Shown here: positions 1 through 5,607 of the stretch, piece after piece | Layout of the letters: each line of letters opens with the position of its first letter | Position numbering within the stretch: the first letter of the stretch is position 1 | Source: Treponema sp. UBA4326 | GTDB lineage: Bacteria > Spirochaetota > Spirochaetia > Treponematales > Treponemataceae | DNA length: 6,378 nucleotides | Assembly (NCBI GenBank): GCA_002393835.1 | Contig: DGTW01000101.1 | Coordinates: 1 to 6,378 of the forward strand | Reading direction: 5' to 3' | Notes under the pieces: model-generated | Told to the model about the DNA's origin: nothing | Seen by the model: only the letters and a program-made list of their open reading frames with translations | Databases searched by the model: none | Program-made: the position numbers and the translations under genes

Positions 1-85
1 CGGCGGTTCTTCACTGCTGACGCTGATGTTCGAGATGGGCGTCATCCTCTCGATCTCCAGATCGTCGAATATAGAAAAGAGTTAG
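1..85 (+). CDS. rodA: C-terminal end of a SEDS-family protein, probably RodA (5' end outside window)
   Basis: Reading from position 2 gives 27 codons beginning GGSSLLTLMFEMG, continuing VILSISRSS and ending at TAG (83-85). This is the extreme C-terminus of a FtsW/RodA (SEDS) glycosyltransferase: the GGSS(L/I)L motif, a last membrane helix, then a short (I/L)SR tail. The FtsW further down this window ends in the same way, with SGGSSIL followed by VNASRN. SEDS proteins polymerise lipid II into glycan strands in the inner membrane. Because the division copy FtsW is at 4441-5607, this one is inferred to be the elongation copy RodA, but 27 residues cannot prove that. The stop codon lies inside the first unit of the heptad repeat, so the repeat may have replaced the original last codons. 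The gene converges with the minus-strand gene ending at 160. Confidence 0.72.
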   Translation, partial: GGSSLLTLMFEMGVILSISRSSNIEKS

Positions 86-173
86 GAATTAGGAGTTAGG
101 AGTTAGGAGTTTTTTCAACGAAGTTTTACTCGTAACTTCTCACTTCTCACTCCTCACTGCTAACTGCTCACTG
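79..173. repeat. Inverted array of 7-base tandem repeats between convergent genes (element A)
   Basis: The left arm (about 79-112) is GAGTTAG, GAATTAG, GAGTTAG, GAGTTAG, GAGTT. After a spacer with a T6 run, the right arm (about 132-173) reads TAACTTC, TCACTTC, TCACTCC, TCACTGC, TAACTGC, TCACTG. Both arms have an exact 7-base period and the left arm is the approximate reverse complement of the right (consensus of one strand NCTMACT), so an imperfect slip-tolerant hairpin can form. The array supplies TAG stop codons for both flanking convergent genes (83-85 on plus; 160-162 on minus). It resembles in kind the short tandemly repeated heptanucleotides known from cyanobacterial genomes. A role as two-way transcription barrier is inference; neither exit side has a strong T run. 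A second copy of the family lies at 2882-2945. Confidence 0.75.
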
Positions 174-906
174 AATAAATCTTGCTTCTTCCTTTTACTT
201 CGGTGATTTCTAAGATTTGCATTTTTACTAATATCCAGATTAGGAGCGGGGCCCATCTTGAGCTTTTCGCTCCTTTTTCTTTTGCCATTTCCCTTTTTAA
301 ATCGACGGCTCGAAAGGCCGGGAACTTTCCTTTTTCGTCTTTTTGACGGAGGCTCTCTGGAATCAGCTTTTCCCAGTCTTCTTTTTTTGAGAATTTTTCC
401 TTCCTTGAGATTTTTTCCAGCCTTTTCCCCATGGGAAGCCAGTCTTTTAAGTGACGGCGGCTGTTCGTCTGGTTTTGGGAAAGTCCCTCCGTTTTTCTCC
501 TCATTTCGCTAATATCGCAGTAAAGAAGTTCCAGCTCGCAGTTCTCCTGCAGGAAAAGGGGGCATATTTTTGTCATTCCCCTGAGCGAATCGTAAATCGT
601 GGCCTTTTTGGGGCTTTTTTTCCTGTGTAAAAGTTCTCCGTCAGAGCCGTAAAGCTCAATCCATTTGTTTTCGGCAATGGGGTGAACGATTTTTAGCTTA
701 CGGCCGGTCTCAAGGATGTACAGGGCTTTTTCTGTCAGTGCCGAGAGATTTGAGGTCTGAATCTCAATCACATTTTTATTTTCGTCAAGAATGTCGCAAA
801 TCCAGGGAGTGTCATCAAGCTGGACTTCCATAATTCCGTTTGATTCCAGAGCGTAGAGCTTTTTTAGGGTCTCGTGAAGGGCAGATTCATTGTATGTGTT
901 TATCAT
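160..906 (-). CDS. Uncharacterised protein: possible PD-(D/E)XK nuclease-like domain plus C-terminal winged helix
   Basis: This is an intact 248-residue soluble protein with no signal peptide or membrane segment. Residues 8-78 run helix (LHETLKKLYAL), strand (IMEVQLDD), strand (WICDILDE), strand (NVIEIQTS), helix (LSALTEKALYIL), strand (RKLKIVHPI). That order, with D38 on the second strand and E48-x-Q50 on the third, fits a PD-(D/E)XK nuclease core with Gln in place of Lys. A conserved-looking stretch follows (EKW near 79-82 as ENKW, HRKKSPKK 94-101). A Lys/Arg-rich linker spans about 135-195. Residues 195-248 look like a winged helix ending GRSKIYS. From memory it matches a family of hypothetical proteins, also in Chloroflexi, with a (L/V)IEIQT-N motif; I cannot give a reliable name. 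The last residues and TAG stop come from the heptad repeat. It is divergent from mraZ. No clear Shine-Dalgarno precedes the ATG. The gene call is secure; the fold and function are inference. Confidence 0.85.
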   Translation of the reverse strand: MINTYNESALHETLKKLYALESNGIMEVQLDDTPWICDILDENKNVIEIQTSNLSALTEKALYILETGRKLKIVHPIAENKWIELYGSDGELLHRKKSPKKATIYDSLRGMTKICPLFLQENCELELLYCDISEMRRKTEGLSQNQTNSRRHLKDWLPMGKRLEKISRKEKFSKKEDWEKLIPESLRQKDEKGKFPAFRAVDLKREMAKEKGAKSSRWAPLLIWILVKMQILEITEVKGRSKIYSVSS

Positions 907-919
907 CGTTTTCTGACAG

Positions 920-949
920 ATTCTAACAAATTTGACCTAAACCGTGCAA
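920..949 (-). promoter_or_regulatory. Candidate promoter for the minus-strand gene
   Basis: On the minus strand TTGCAC (plus 944-949) lies 18 bases before TAGAAT (plus 920-925). The -10 is good (5 of 6) but the -35 matches only the TTG. The predicted transcript would start about 5-10 bases before the ATG at 906, giving a very short leader, which agrees with the lack of a visible ribosome binding site. This is a weak candidate. An A7T5 tract (960-971), possibly bent DNA, lies upstream of it and is shared with the mraZ side. Confidence 0.3.
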
Positions 950-1001
950 TTTCCGCTAGAAAAAAATTTTTGAAAAACTATGATTATCGGCATTTTTTAG
1001 G

Positions 1002-1030
1002 TTGACTTTAGTGATTTTGGGGGATAAAAT
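1002..1030 (+). promoter_or_regulatory. Sigma-70-type promoter of the mraZ/dcw operon
   Basis: TTGACT (1002-1007) is separated by exactly 17 bases from TAAAAT (1025-1030); each hexamer matches 5 of 6 consensus positions. Transcription should begin near 1036-1038, leaving a leader of about 37 bases before the mraZ ATG. The upstream DNA is very AT-rich (A7T5 at 960-971 and a T6 run near 993-998), which may help promoter strength. The MraZ boxes begin only a few bases after the predicted start site, so bound MraZ would sit on the promoter exit, suited to repression. Confidence 0.75.
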
Positions 1031-1039
1031 GTAAATCAA

Positions 1040-1074
1040 GTGGGAAATTGTGGGGTAAAGTGGTAAATAGTGGT
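1040..1074 (+). promoter_or_regulatory. MraZ operator: four GTGGG/GTGGT direct repeats at 10-base period
   Basis: The boxes are GTGGG (1040-1044), GTGGG (1050-1054), GTGGT (1060-1064) and GTGGT (1070-1074), each separated by exactly 5 bases. This puts every box on the same helix face. MraZ is known to bind tandem G-rich direct repeats of this kind ahead of its own gene (TGGG-type repeats with 5-base spacers in Escherichia coli, AAAGTG-type in mycoplasmas). The fourth box abuts the mraZ ATG, so the array fills nearly the whole predicted leader and the space where a Shine-Dalgarno would be. Assignment as the autoregulatory operator is well supported by sequence and context. Confidence 0.88.
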
Positions 1075-1530
1075 ATGGAGTTACTGACTGGCGAGTACCG
1101 CAACACGCTGGACGAAAAGGGCAGAATCCTTTTTCCGACACGTTTGCGAAACGAATTGTTTGCTGAAACAGACAAATGCGTTCTCATTGTCACTCAGGCC
1201 TTCGACCACTGTTTATGGCTTTATACTCTCGATGAATGGAAAAACATATCGTCAAAGATTATGGAGACGGCCTCTCCTTTTAATCGACAGAACGCTCTTG
1301 TTCTCCGTCACTTTATAGCCCCCGCGCAGGAAGTGGAGCTTGACAAGTCCGGACGCCTTTCTATCCCGCAGAGCTTACGGGAGTATGCTCATCTTTCAAA
1401 AGATTGTGTGATTCTTGGAATCAACAGATATATGGAACTTTGGGACGCACAGGCTTACAGCGATTACCTCGGTGAGAATGAAGATTCTCTCAAGGAAGCA
1501 GCTGAGGCTTTGAGCAGCATAAGTTTCTAA
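1075..1530 (+). CDS. mraZ: MraZ, transcriptional regulator of the dcw cluster
   Basis: This 151-residue protein has two tandem SpoVT-AbrB-like half domains. Each carries the family signature DxxGRxxxPxxxR: D13-E-K-G-R17 with P21 and R25, then D90-K-S-G-R94 with P98 and R102. MraZ forms ring-shaped oligomers that bind several repeats at its own promoter and usually repress the operon. The length is normal for the family (about 140-150). The ATG at 1075 is chosen because the protein then begins MELLTGEYRNTLDEKGR as other MraZ proteins do. An upstream in-frame TTG at 1048 would add nine residues translated from the operator itself and is not believed. No recognisable Shine-Dalgarno precedes 1075 because operator boxes fill that space, so initiation may be weak or leader-structure dependent. 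It is the first gene of the operon; rsmH begins 25 bases after its stop. Confidence 0.95.
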   Translation: MELLTGEYRNTLDEKGRILFPTRLRNELFAETDKCVLIVTQAFDHCLWLYTLDEWKNISSKIMETASPFNRQNALVLRHFIAPAQEVELDKSGRLSIPQSLREYAHLSKDCVILGINRYMELWDAQAYSDYLGENEDSLKEAAEALSSISF

Positions 1531-1555
1531 AATTTAAAAATGTGGGATGTAAAAG

Positions 1556-2548
1556 GTGGAAGCTGTTCACACACCGGTTCTGCTCGACGAGTGCTTGTTT
1601 TATTTAAGCCCTGTCGGTGAGCCGTTTGAAAAAAATGCATACATGATTGACTCGACTCTTGGCGAAGGCGGACATTCAAACGCATTCCTTTCAAAATATC
1701 CAGGACTTCACATTCTCGGCCTTGACCGGGACAAGACGATTCAGGCCCGTGCCCGTGAACGCCTCTCTCTTTATGGCGACCGTATGGACTTTTACAACGG
1801 CTGGTTCAACGACTTTTACGCAAATTATCCTTCAGATAAAGAGAGACCGAACATAATCCTTTTTGACCTTGGAATCTCGGTCTATCACTACGAGCTGAGC
1901 GGCAGGGGATTTTCTTTCCGTTATGACGAGCCTCTTGATATGCGCCTCAATTTTGAGGAAGGGGAGAGTGCCTCTGACATCGTGAATACATGGCAGGAAG
2001 AAAAACTTGCCAACATGATTTACCTTTACAGCGATGAAAAAATGAGCCGGCGGATTGCCCGCGCAATCGTCGAGACTCGTGCCAGCGGTAAAATCGAGTC
2101 ATCGAAGCAGCTGGCAGAAATCATTTATAATGCGGTTCCTGGAAATTACAGGCACGGAAACATCCATCCGGCGACAAGGACTTTCCAGGCCCTTCGTATT
2201 GCGGTCAATTCTGAGCTAAGAAGGCTCCCTCAGGCTCTGCATGATGCCTTCAATGTGCTTTCTGTCGGAGGAAAAATGGGGGTAATCACTTTTCATTCCC
2301 TTGAGGACAGAATCGTAAAGAATTATTTCCGTAATCTTGGCAAAAAATGCATCTGTCCGCCCGAGCAGGCAAAATGCAGTTGCGGAGGTCAGCCTTGCGC
2401 TGAGATTATCACCCGAAAGCCAGTCGAGCCGACAGCCGAAGAGGTCAAATCGAACTCTCCGAGCCGAAGCGCAAAGCTCCGTGTGGTGCGGAAGCTGCGG
2501 GATGCGACTGAGATGCACAAACTTGCGATTGAAGCGGAGGCGATGTAG
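1556..2548 (+). CDS. rsmH: RsmH (MraW), 16S rRNA m4C1402 N4-methyltransferase
   Basis: RsmH transfers a methyl group from S-adenosylmethionine to N4 of C1402 in the decoding centre of 16S rRNA. Family marks in order: HTPVLLDE at the N-terminus (5-12), the SAM-binding loop DSTLGEGGHS (32-41), LGLDRD (54-59), DLGIS (104-108), RGFSF...LDMR (117-130), HPATRTFQALRIAVNSEL (204-221), and TFHSLEDRIVK (245-255). Near the C-terminus is a Cys-rich patch CICPPEQAKCSCGG (265-278), then RKPVEPT and NSPSRSAKLRV. At 330 residues it is slightly longer than the usual 310 or so. The GTG start at 1556 is forced: an in-frame TAA lies at 1550-1552 and the protein then begins correctly before HTPVLL. The Shine-Dalgarno is weak (GGGA, 1544-1547). 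Instead of the usual SSPQLD after DLG(V/I), it has SVYHYE, which I associate with treponemes. Confidence 0.96.
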   Translation: MEAVHTPVLLDECLFYLSPVGEPFEKNAYMIDSTLGEGGHSNAFLSKYPGLHILGLDRDKTIQARARERLSLYGDRMDFYNGWFNDFYANYPSDKERPNIILFDLGISVYHYELSGRGFSFRYDEPLDMRLNFEEGESASDIVNTWQEEKLANMIYLYSDEKMSRRIARAIVETRASGKIESSKQLAEIIYNAVPGNYRHGNIHPATRTFQALRIAVNSELRRLPQALHDAFNVLSVGGKMGVITFHSLEDRIVKNYFRNLGKKCICPPEQAKCSCGGQPCAEIITRKPVEPTAEEVKSNSPSRSAKLRVVRKLRDATEMHKLAIEAEAM

Positions 2549-2589
2549 TCCTATGAAATTACAGCCGTGCAGCAGAAGGGAGGTGGATA

Positions 2590-2877
2590 ATGAAAATTAG
2601 ACATGAGACCAAACTGAGATTCGTGGCCTACGCTTCTGTGATTCTGATTCCGCTTTTGCTTGCTCTGGATGCCTTTCAGGCTCACAGGTACGCCAAGCTC
2701 AAAAGCGACCTAGCCAAGCTTGAGGCCAAGCAGGTTGAGATAGTGGAGCAGAACCGAAAGCTGATTTCGGACATCAGCCTGCTTTCCAGCTCCGACCGGA
2801 TCGAAAAAATCGCCGAGTCCGAGCTTGGTATGCACAAGGCGAAGTCGGAAGATATTGTGCGGGTTGAGATAAAATAA
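2590..2877 (+). CDS. ftsL: FtsL-like division protein (small bitopic membrane protein)
   Basis: This 95-residue protein has a short basic N-terminus (MKIRHETKLR), one membrane segment (about 11-29), then a heptad-rich helix expected to form a coiled coil (about 34-64). It ends with the FtsL/DivIC-type motif RIEKIAESELGMHKAKSEDIV (70-90), in which the A-x-x-x-LGM core is typical. FtsL pairs with DivIC/FtsB and FtsQ/DivIB in the periplasm to activate the septal synthase FtsW with its transpeptidase. The sequence alone cannot cleanly separate FtsL from DivIC/FtsB; position directly after rsmH, where ftsL sits in most dcw clusters, decides it. A strong ribosome binding site GGGAGGTGG (2578-2586) precedes the ATG. 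The gap to rsmH is 41 bases. In many bacteria ftsI follows; here a heptad-repeat element and murF follow instead. Confidence 0.85.
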   Translation: MKIRHETKLRFVAYASVILIPLLLALDAFQAHRYAKLKSDLAKLEAKQVEIVEQNRKLISDISLLSSSDRIEKIAESELGMHKAKSEDIVRVEIK

Positions 2878-2881
2878 CAGT

Positions 2882-2945
2882 AGTGAGCAGGTAGCAGTGA
2901 GCAATGTAAAAAAAACTGCTAACCGCTACTTGCTACCTGCTAAAT
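2882..2945. repeat. Inverted array of 7-base tandem repeats between ftsL and murF (element B)
   Basis: The left arm is AGTGAGC, AGGTAGC, AGTGAGC (2882-2902); the right arm is GCTAACC, GCTACTT, GCTACCT, GCTAAAT (2918-2945). Both have an exact 7-base period and are inverted to each other around an A-rich spacer. AGCAGGTAGCA (2886-2896) and TGCTACCTGCT (2931-2941) are perfect 11-base complements, so the operon transcript can form a stem here, with alternative slipped pairings. The unit consensus GCTMACT is a rotation of that in element A at 79-173, so both belong to one repeat family. The stem ends six bases before the murF ribosome binding site and has no T run after it, so it is not a standard terminator. 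A role in mRNA processing or translation is possible but only inferred. Confidence 0.78.
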
Positions 2946-2950
2946 TGGAG
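2946..2950 (+). promoter_or_regulatory. Ribosome binding site that fixes the murF start
   Basis: TGGAG at 2946-2950 is followed after six bases by the ATG at 2957. The open frame extends upstream to a GTG at 2897, but that codon and the 20 that follow are translated from the heptad repeat, are not like MurF, and lack a ribosome binding site. The site therefore supports 2957 as the real start. Confidence 0.75.
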
Positions 2951-2956
2951 TATAAA

Positions 2957-4444
2957 ATGACAGACGCAAAAAGTGTCGAAAATATAGAAAGTCTCTTGAA
3001 ATTGTCAGAAACTCTTGAAGCGGTGGGAGGAGTTCTTTTGAACGGGGAGTTCCCTTCTGAGAACTTTTGCTTCACGAGCGTGCAAACTGACAGCCGGCTT
3101 GTCGCGGAAAAATCTCTCTTTGTTCCCCTCATCGGTGAATTTCAGGACGGGCATATCTATATTCCCTCGGCACTTGAAAAAGGTGCGTCTGCCGTTTTTA
3201 TTTCTAAAAAAACATCTAAGAATCTCCTTGATGACCTGAAAAATCAGGCCGTCCATAACAAAAATGTAGCCTTTATTCTGGTGGAGAACACTATGCTGGC
3301 GCTGCAGAAGGCAGCTGAGGCTTATGTCCGTAAGTTTCCCCGATTAATTCGCTGTGCCGTAACAGGTTCAAGCGGCAAGACAACGACGAAGGAAATTACG
3401 GCTTCTATTCTCCGCCAGAAATTCAATGTAATTGCCACGAAAGGCAACTTCAATTCAGAGACCGGACTTCCCCTCTCTGTTTTCAATATCCGAAGCGAGC
3501 ATGAACTTGGACTTTTCGAGATGGGCATGAACCGGGTCAACGAAATCGGTGAGATTGCCGGGGTCTTTAAGCCAAATTACGCAATCATCACCAATATAGG
3601 AAGCGCTCACATAGGAATTCTGGGAAGCCGTCAAAATATCGCCAATGAAAAGAAAAAGATTTTCACTTATATAGATTCTTTTGGAGCCGCCTTTATTCCC
3701 AAAGAAGATGACTTTGCTTCATTCCTTGAAAAGGGCGTAAAGGGGAAGGTCGTAAAATACGGCATCGATTGCGACGAAAGCGTGAAACTTGTCGCAGACG
3801 AAGGACTTTTAGGAACAGTCTTTTCTGTTGATGGTCTTACCATGCGCCTTTCTTTGCCTGGAAAATACAATTTCCTGAATGCCTTGGCCGCAATTGCCCT
3901 TGCAAAAGAACTTGGTTGTACGACAGAGCAGATTAAGGCCGGAATTGAGAGCCTTAAAATGCTTGGCGGTCGCTCTAGCGTAAAAAAAGGAAAATTCACC
4001 GTTCTTGAAGACTGCTACAATGCGAACCCAGACTCAATGGAAAAAGCCCTTGATTTGTGCAAGGACACAAAAACTGAGGGAAAGAAAATCTATTTTTTGG
4101 GTGACATGCTTGAGCTTGGAGAAAAATCAGAGGAAGAGCATACGAAAACTGGTGAAAAAGCCATTCACTCTGATGCTGATATGATTATTTTCTTCGGTTC
4201 AGAGATGAAATATGCTTATGAAAAGGCAGTTGAAATTGCCGAAAAAAAATCTTCCCTGGCAGACGAAAAAATTTCTTCAGTTCGCTTGATTTACATCGGC
4301 GACAAGGACGAGTCAGCCATTTCTGACGCGGCAAAGGAAATAAATGATTTTGCACAGGAAGGCGACCTGATTTTGCTGAAAGGCTCCAGGGGCATGGGAC
4401 TTGAGAGAGTCTTGCCATTGATTGGAATGGGGGGGGAATCGTGA
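2957..4444 (+). CDS. murF: MurF, UDP-MurNAc-tripeptide:D-alanyl-D-alanine ligase
   Basis: MurF is the cytoplasmic ATP-dependent ligase that adds D-Ala-D-Ala to UDP-MurNAc-tripeptide, the last step in making the soluble pentapeptide precursor. From the ATG at 2957 the protein has 495 residues, in the upper part of the family range. Domain 1 (about 20-130) holds the TDSR motif (44-47) and FVPLIGEFQDGH. Domain 2 has the ATP loop TGSSGKTTTKE (136-146), GNFNSETGLPLS (163-174), EMGM (188-191), the TNIGSAH segment (212-218) and the likely carbamylated lysine in NEKKKIF (K232). Domain 3 has EDCYNANPDSM (351-361), LGDMLELGE (381-389) and KGSRGM (475-480). All catalytic motifs are present. It follows ftsL with a repeat element between; murE, usually next to murF, is absent. 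Its stop overlaps the ftsW start by four bases (GTGA), a sign of coupled translation. Confidence 0.97.
   Translation: MTDAKSVENIESLLKLSETLEAVGGVLLNGEFPSENFCFTSVQTDSRLVAEKSLFVPLIGEFQDGHIYIPSALEKGASAVFISKKTSKNLLDDLKNQAVHNKNVAFILVENTMLALQKAAEAYVRKFPRLIRCAVTGSSGKTTTKEITASILRQKFNVIATKGNFNSETGLPLSVFNIRSEHELGLFEMGMNRVNEIGEIAGVFKPNYAIITNIGSAHIGILGSRQNIANEKKKIFTYIDSFGAAFIPKEDDFASFLEKGVKGKVVKYGIDCDESVKLVADEGLLGTVFSVDGLTMRLSLPGKYNFLNALAAIALAKELGCTTEQIKAGIESLKMLGGRSSVKKGKFTVLEDCYNANPDSMEKALDLCKDTKTEGKKIYFLGDMLELGEKSEEEHTKTGEKAIHSDADMIIFFGSEMKYAYEKAVEIAEKKSSLADEKISSVRLIYIGDKDESAISDAAKEINDFAQEGDLILLKGSRGMGLERVLPLIGMGGES
4429..4436 (+). promoter_or_regulatory. G8 tract serving as ribosome binding region for ftsW
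   Basis: Eight consecutive G residues encode part of the MurF tail (M-G-G-E) and form the only purine-rich site ahead of the ftsW GTG at 4441. G residues can pair with the CCUCC core of 16S rRNA, partly through G-U pairs, so this is the probable ftsW ribosome binding site. Long G tracts are prone to length change. One extra G would remove the murF stop and place murF in frame with ftsW. Confidence 0.55.
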
Positions 4445-5607
4445 ATTTCAGCATAGTGGCAGACAGACCCCTCGAAAATTATAAAAAATGTGACATATCC
4501 TTGATTCTTCTCTCTGTCCTGCTTTGGGGAATTGGCATGTTCACCCTCTATGTTTGCTCGGGAAACTATGGAATGAGGGCCTTCAACGATGACCTTTATT
4601 TCGTTAAAAGGCAGATGATAAGCTCTTGCCTGGGATTCATGCTCTTCATCATTTTCGCAACCTTCAAGCTGGAGACAATCAAACGCTTCCTTCCGCTTAT
4701 GGTTGTAATTGCCCTTGTCTTATCTATTATGACCTTCATTCCTGGGATTGGTATTGAGCGAAACGGAGCCAGACGCTGGATTCGCCTGGGATTTACGACT
4801 TTCCAGCCGTCTGAGATGGTCAAATTCGTTATCGTCCTCTATCTTGCCAATTATTTTGAAAAGCAGTCTAAAATCACGGATGCCTTTGACAAAACTGTTT
4901 TTCCTGCCGTTCTGGTCAGCTTTATCCTGGTCGCTTCGATTGCCATGCAGTCAGACTTATCGACATCAGTTTTTGTCGCTGCCCTTGCCATCCTTCTTTT
5001 CATTGTCTCAGGGGCAAAAATTTTCTGGCTTCTTCCAGTCATGTCCATTCTTATCCCTCTCAGCGTGCTTTTTGTTTTCCTTGAACCTTACCGACTCAAC
5101 CGAATCATTGGCTTTTTGGATCAAGACTCTTATTTGCAGACCCTCAACTATCAGACTTATGCCGCCCGACGCGCCATTTCTGCCGGCGGATTCTGGGGAC
5201 AGGGATTAGGCTCGGGTCTTTCCAGAATCAATTCCATCCCTGAAATTCAGTCTGACTATATTTTTGCAGGCTGGGCTGAGTCCATGGGCTATTTTGGAGT
5301 CCTGATTTACTTCGCCATTCTGATTCTTTTTGCATGGAGGGGACTGCATTGCGCCATGACGACAAAATCTCGTTTTGCCGCAATTGCCTCTTTTGGCTTT
5401 ATCGTTTCGATTGTAGCCCAGTCCGTTATGAATGTGGCTGTTGTTGGCGGTGTCATTCCGACGACCGGAATACCGCTTCCCTTCTTTTCTTCTGGCGGCT
5501 CATCAATTCTTTTTACCCTTGCCACTTGTGGATTTCTGGTGAACGCTTCCCGTAATGAAATTGGGCCAAATGACGATATTGAAATTGAGGAGATAATTTA
5601 TGAGTGA
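4441..5607 (+). CDS. ftsW: FtsW, septal SEDS peptidoglycan glycosyltransferase
   Basis: FtsW polymerises lipid II into glycan strands at the division septum together with a class B penicillin-binding protein. The 388-residue protein has about ten hydrophobic segments. SEDS motifs: NGARRWIRLG (108-117), FQPSEMVKFVIVLYLA (121-136), YRLNRIIGFLDQ (217-228), NYQTYAARRAISAGGFWGQGLG (236-257), PEIQSDYIFAGWAE (267-280) and PTTGIPLPFFSSGGSSIL (340-357). D272 in SDYIF is the likely catalytic Asp of the large extracytoplasmic loop (TDF in most FtsW). It is called FtsW rather than RodA because it lies between murF and ftsQ. Most FtsW proteins have EELG after the catalytic Asp; this one has AESMG. The GTG start overlaps the murF stop and gives a normal cytoplasmic N-terminus; the next Met (33) is inside the first membrane helix. 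The acidic tail (NDDIEIEEIIYE) is rich in Asp and Glu. Confidence 0.95.
   Translation: MNFSIVADRPLENYKKCDISLILLSVLLWGIGMFTLYVCSGNYGMRAFNDDLYFVKRQMISSCLGFMLFIIFATFKLETIKRFLPLMVVIALVLSIMTFIPGIGIERNGARRWIRLGFTTFQPSEMVKFVIVLYLANYFEKQSKITDAFDKTVFPAVLVSFILVASIAMQSDLSTSVFVAALAILLFIVSGAKIFWLLPVMSILIPLSVLFVFLEPYRLNRIIGFLDQDSYLQTLNYQTYAARRAISAGGFWGQGLGSGLSRINSIPEIQSDYIFAGWAESMGYFGVLIYFAILILFAWRGLHCAMTTKSRFAAIASFGFIVSIVAQSVMNVAVVGGVIPTTGIPLPFFSSGGSSILFTLATCGFLVNASRNEIGPNDDIEIEEIIYE

Noticed and set aside
79..173. CRISPR array
   Set aside because: Units are only 7 bases and directly adjacent, with no unique spacers between them.
258..512. Plus-strand open frame opposite the unnamed minus-strand gene
   Set aside because: Its composition (runs of Phe, Leu, Ser, Arg) is that of the antisense of a Lys/Glu-rich coding region.
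959..976. Rho-independent terminator at the A7T5 tract
   Set aside because: The palindrome is pure A/T with no GC stem, and it lies upstream of both divergent genes, where a terminator would make no sense.
1048..1074. Upstream TTG start of mraZ
   Set aside because: It would translate the operator boxes; the family N-terminus begins at the ATG at 1075.
1542..1559. Extra MraZ boxes before rsmH (GTGGG at 1542 and GTGGA at 1556)
   Set aside because: They are 14 bases apart, not 10, and only two in number; one overlaps the rsmH start codon.
2553..2600. Small ORF of 15 codons before and overlapping ftsL
   Set aside because: It contains the ftsL ribosome binding site, has no ribosome binding site of its own and no recognisable product.
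2897..2956. N-terminal extension of murF from a GTG at 2897
   Set aside because: The extra 20 codons are the heptad repeat and its spacer read as protein; no ribosome binding site precedes it, while ATG 2957 has GGAG at the right distance.
2930..2958. Promoter-like TTGCTA-N17-TAAAAT before murF
   Set aside because: Transcription would start inside murF after its ATG, leaving no leader or ribosome binding site; the -35 is partly repeat sequence. Chance match is more likely.
4748..5209. Long plus-strand open frame inside ftsW
   Set aside because: It is an out-of-frame reading of ftsW rich in Ser, Leu and Phe, with no domain or start signal; FtsW motifs are clear in the main frame.
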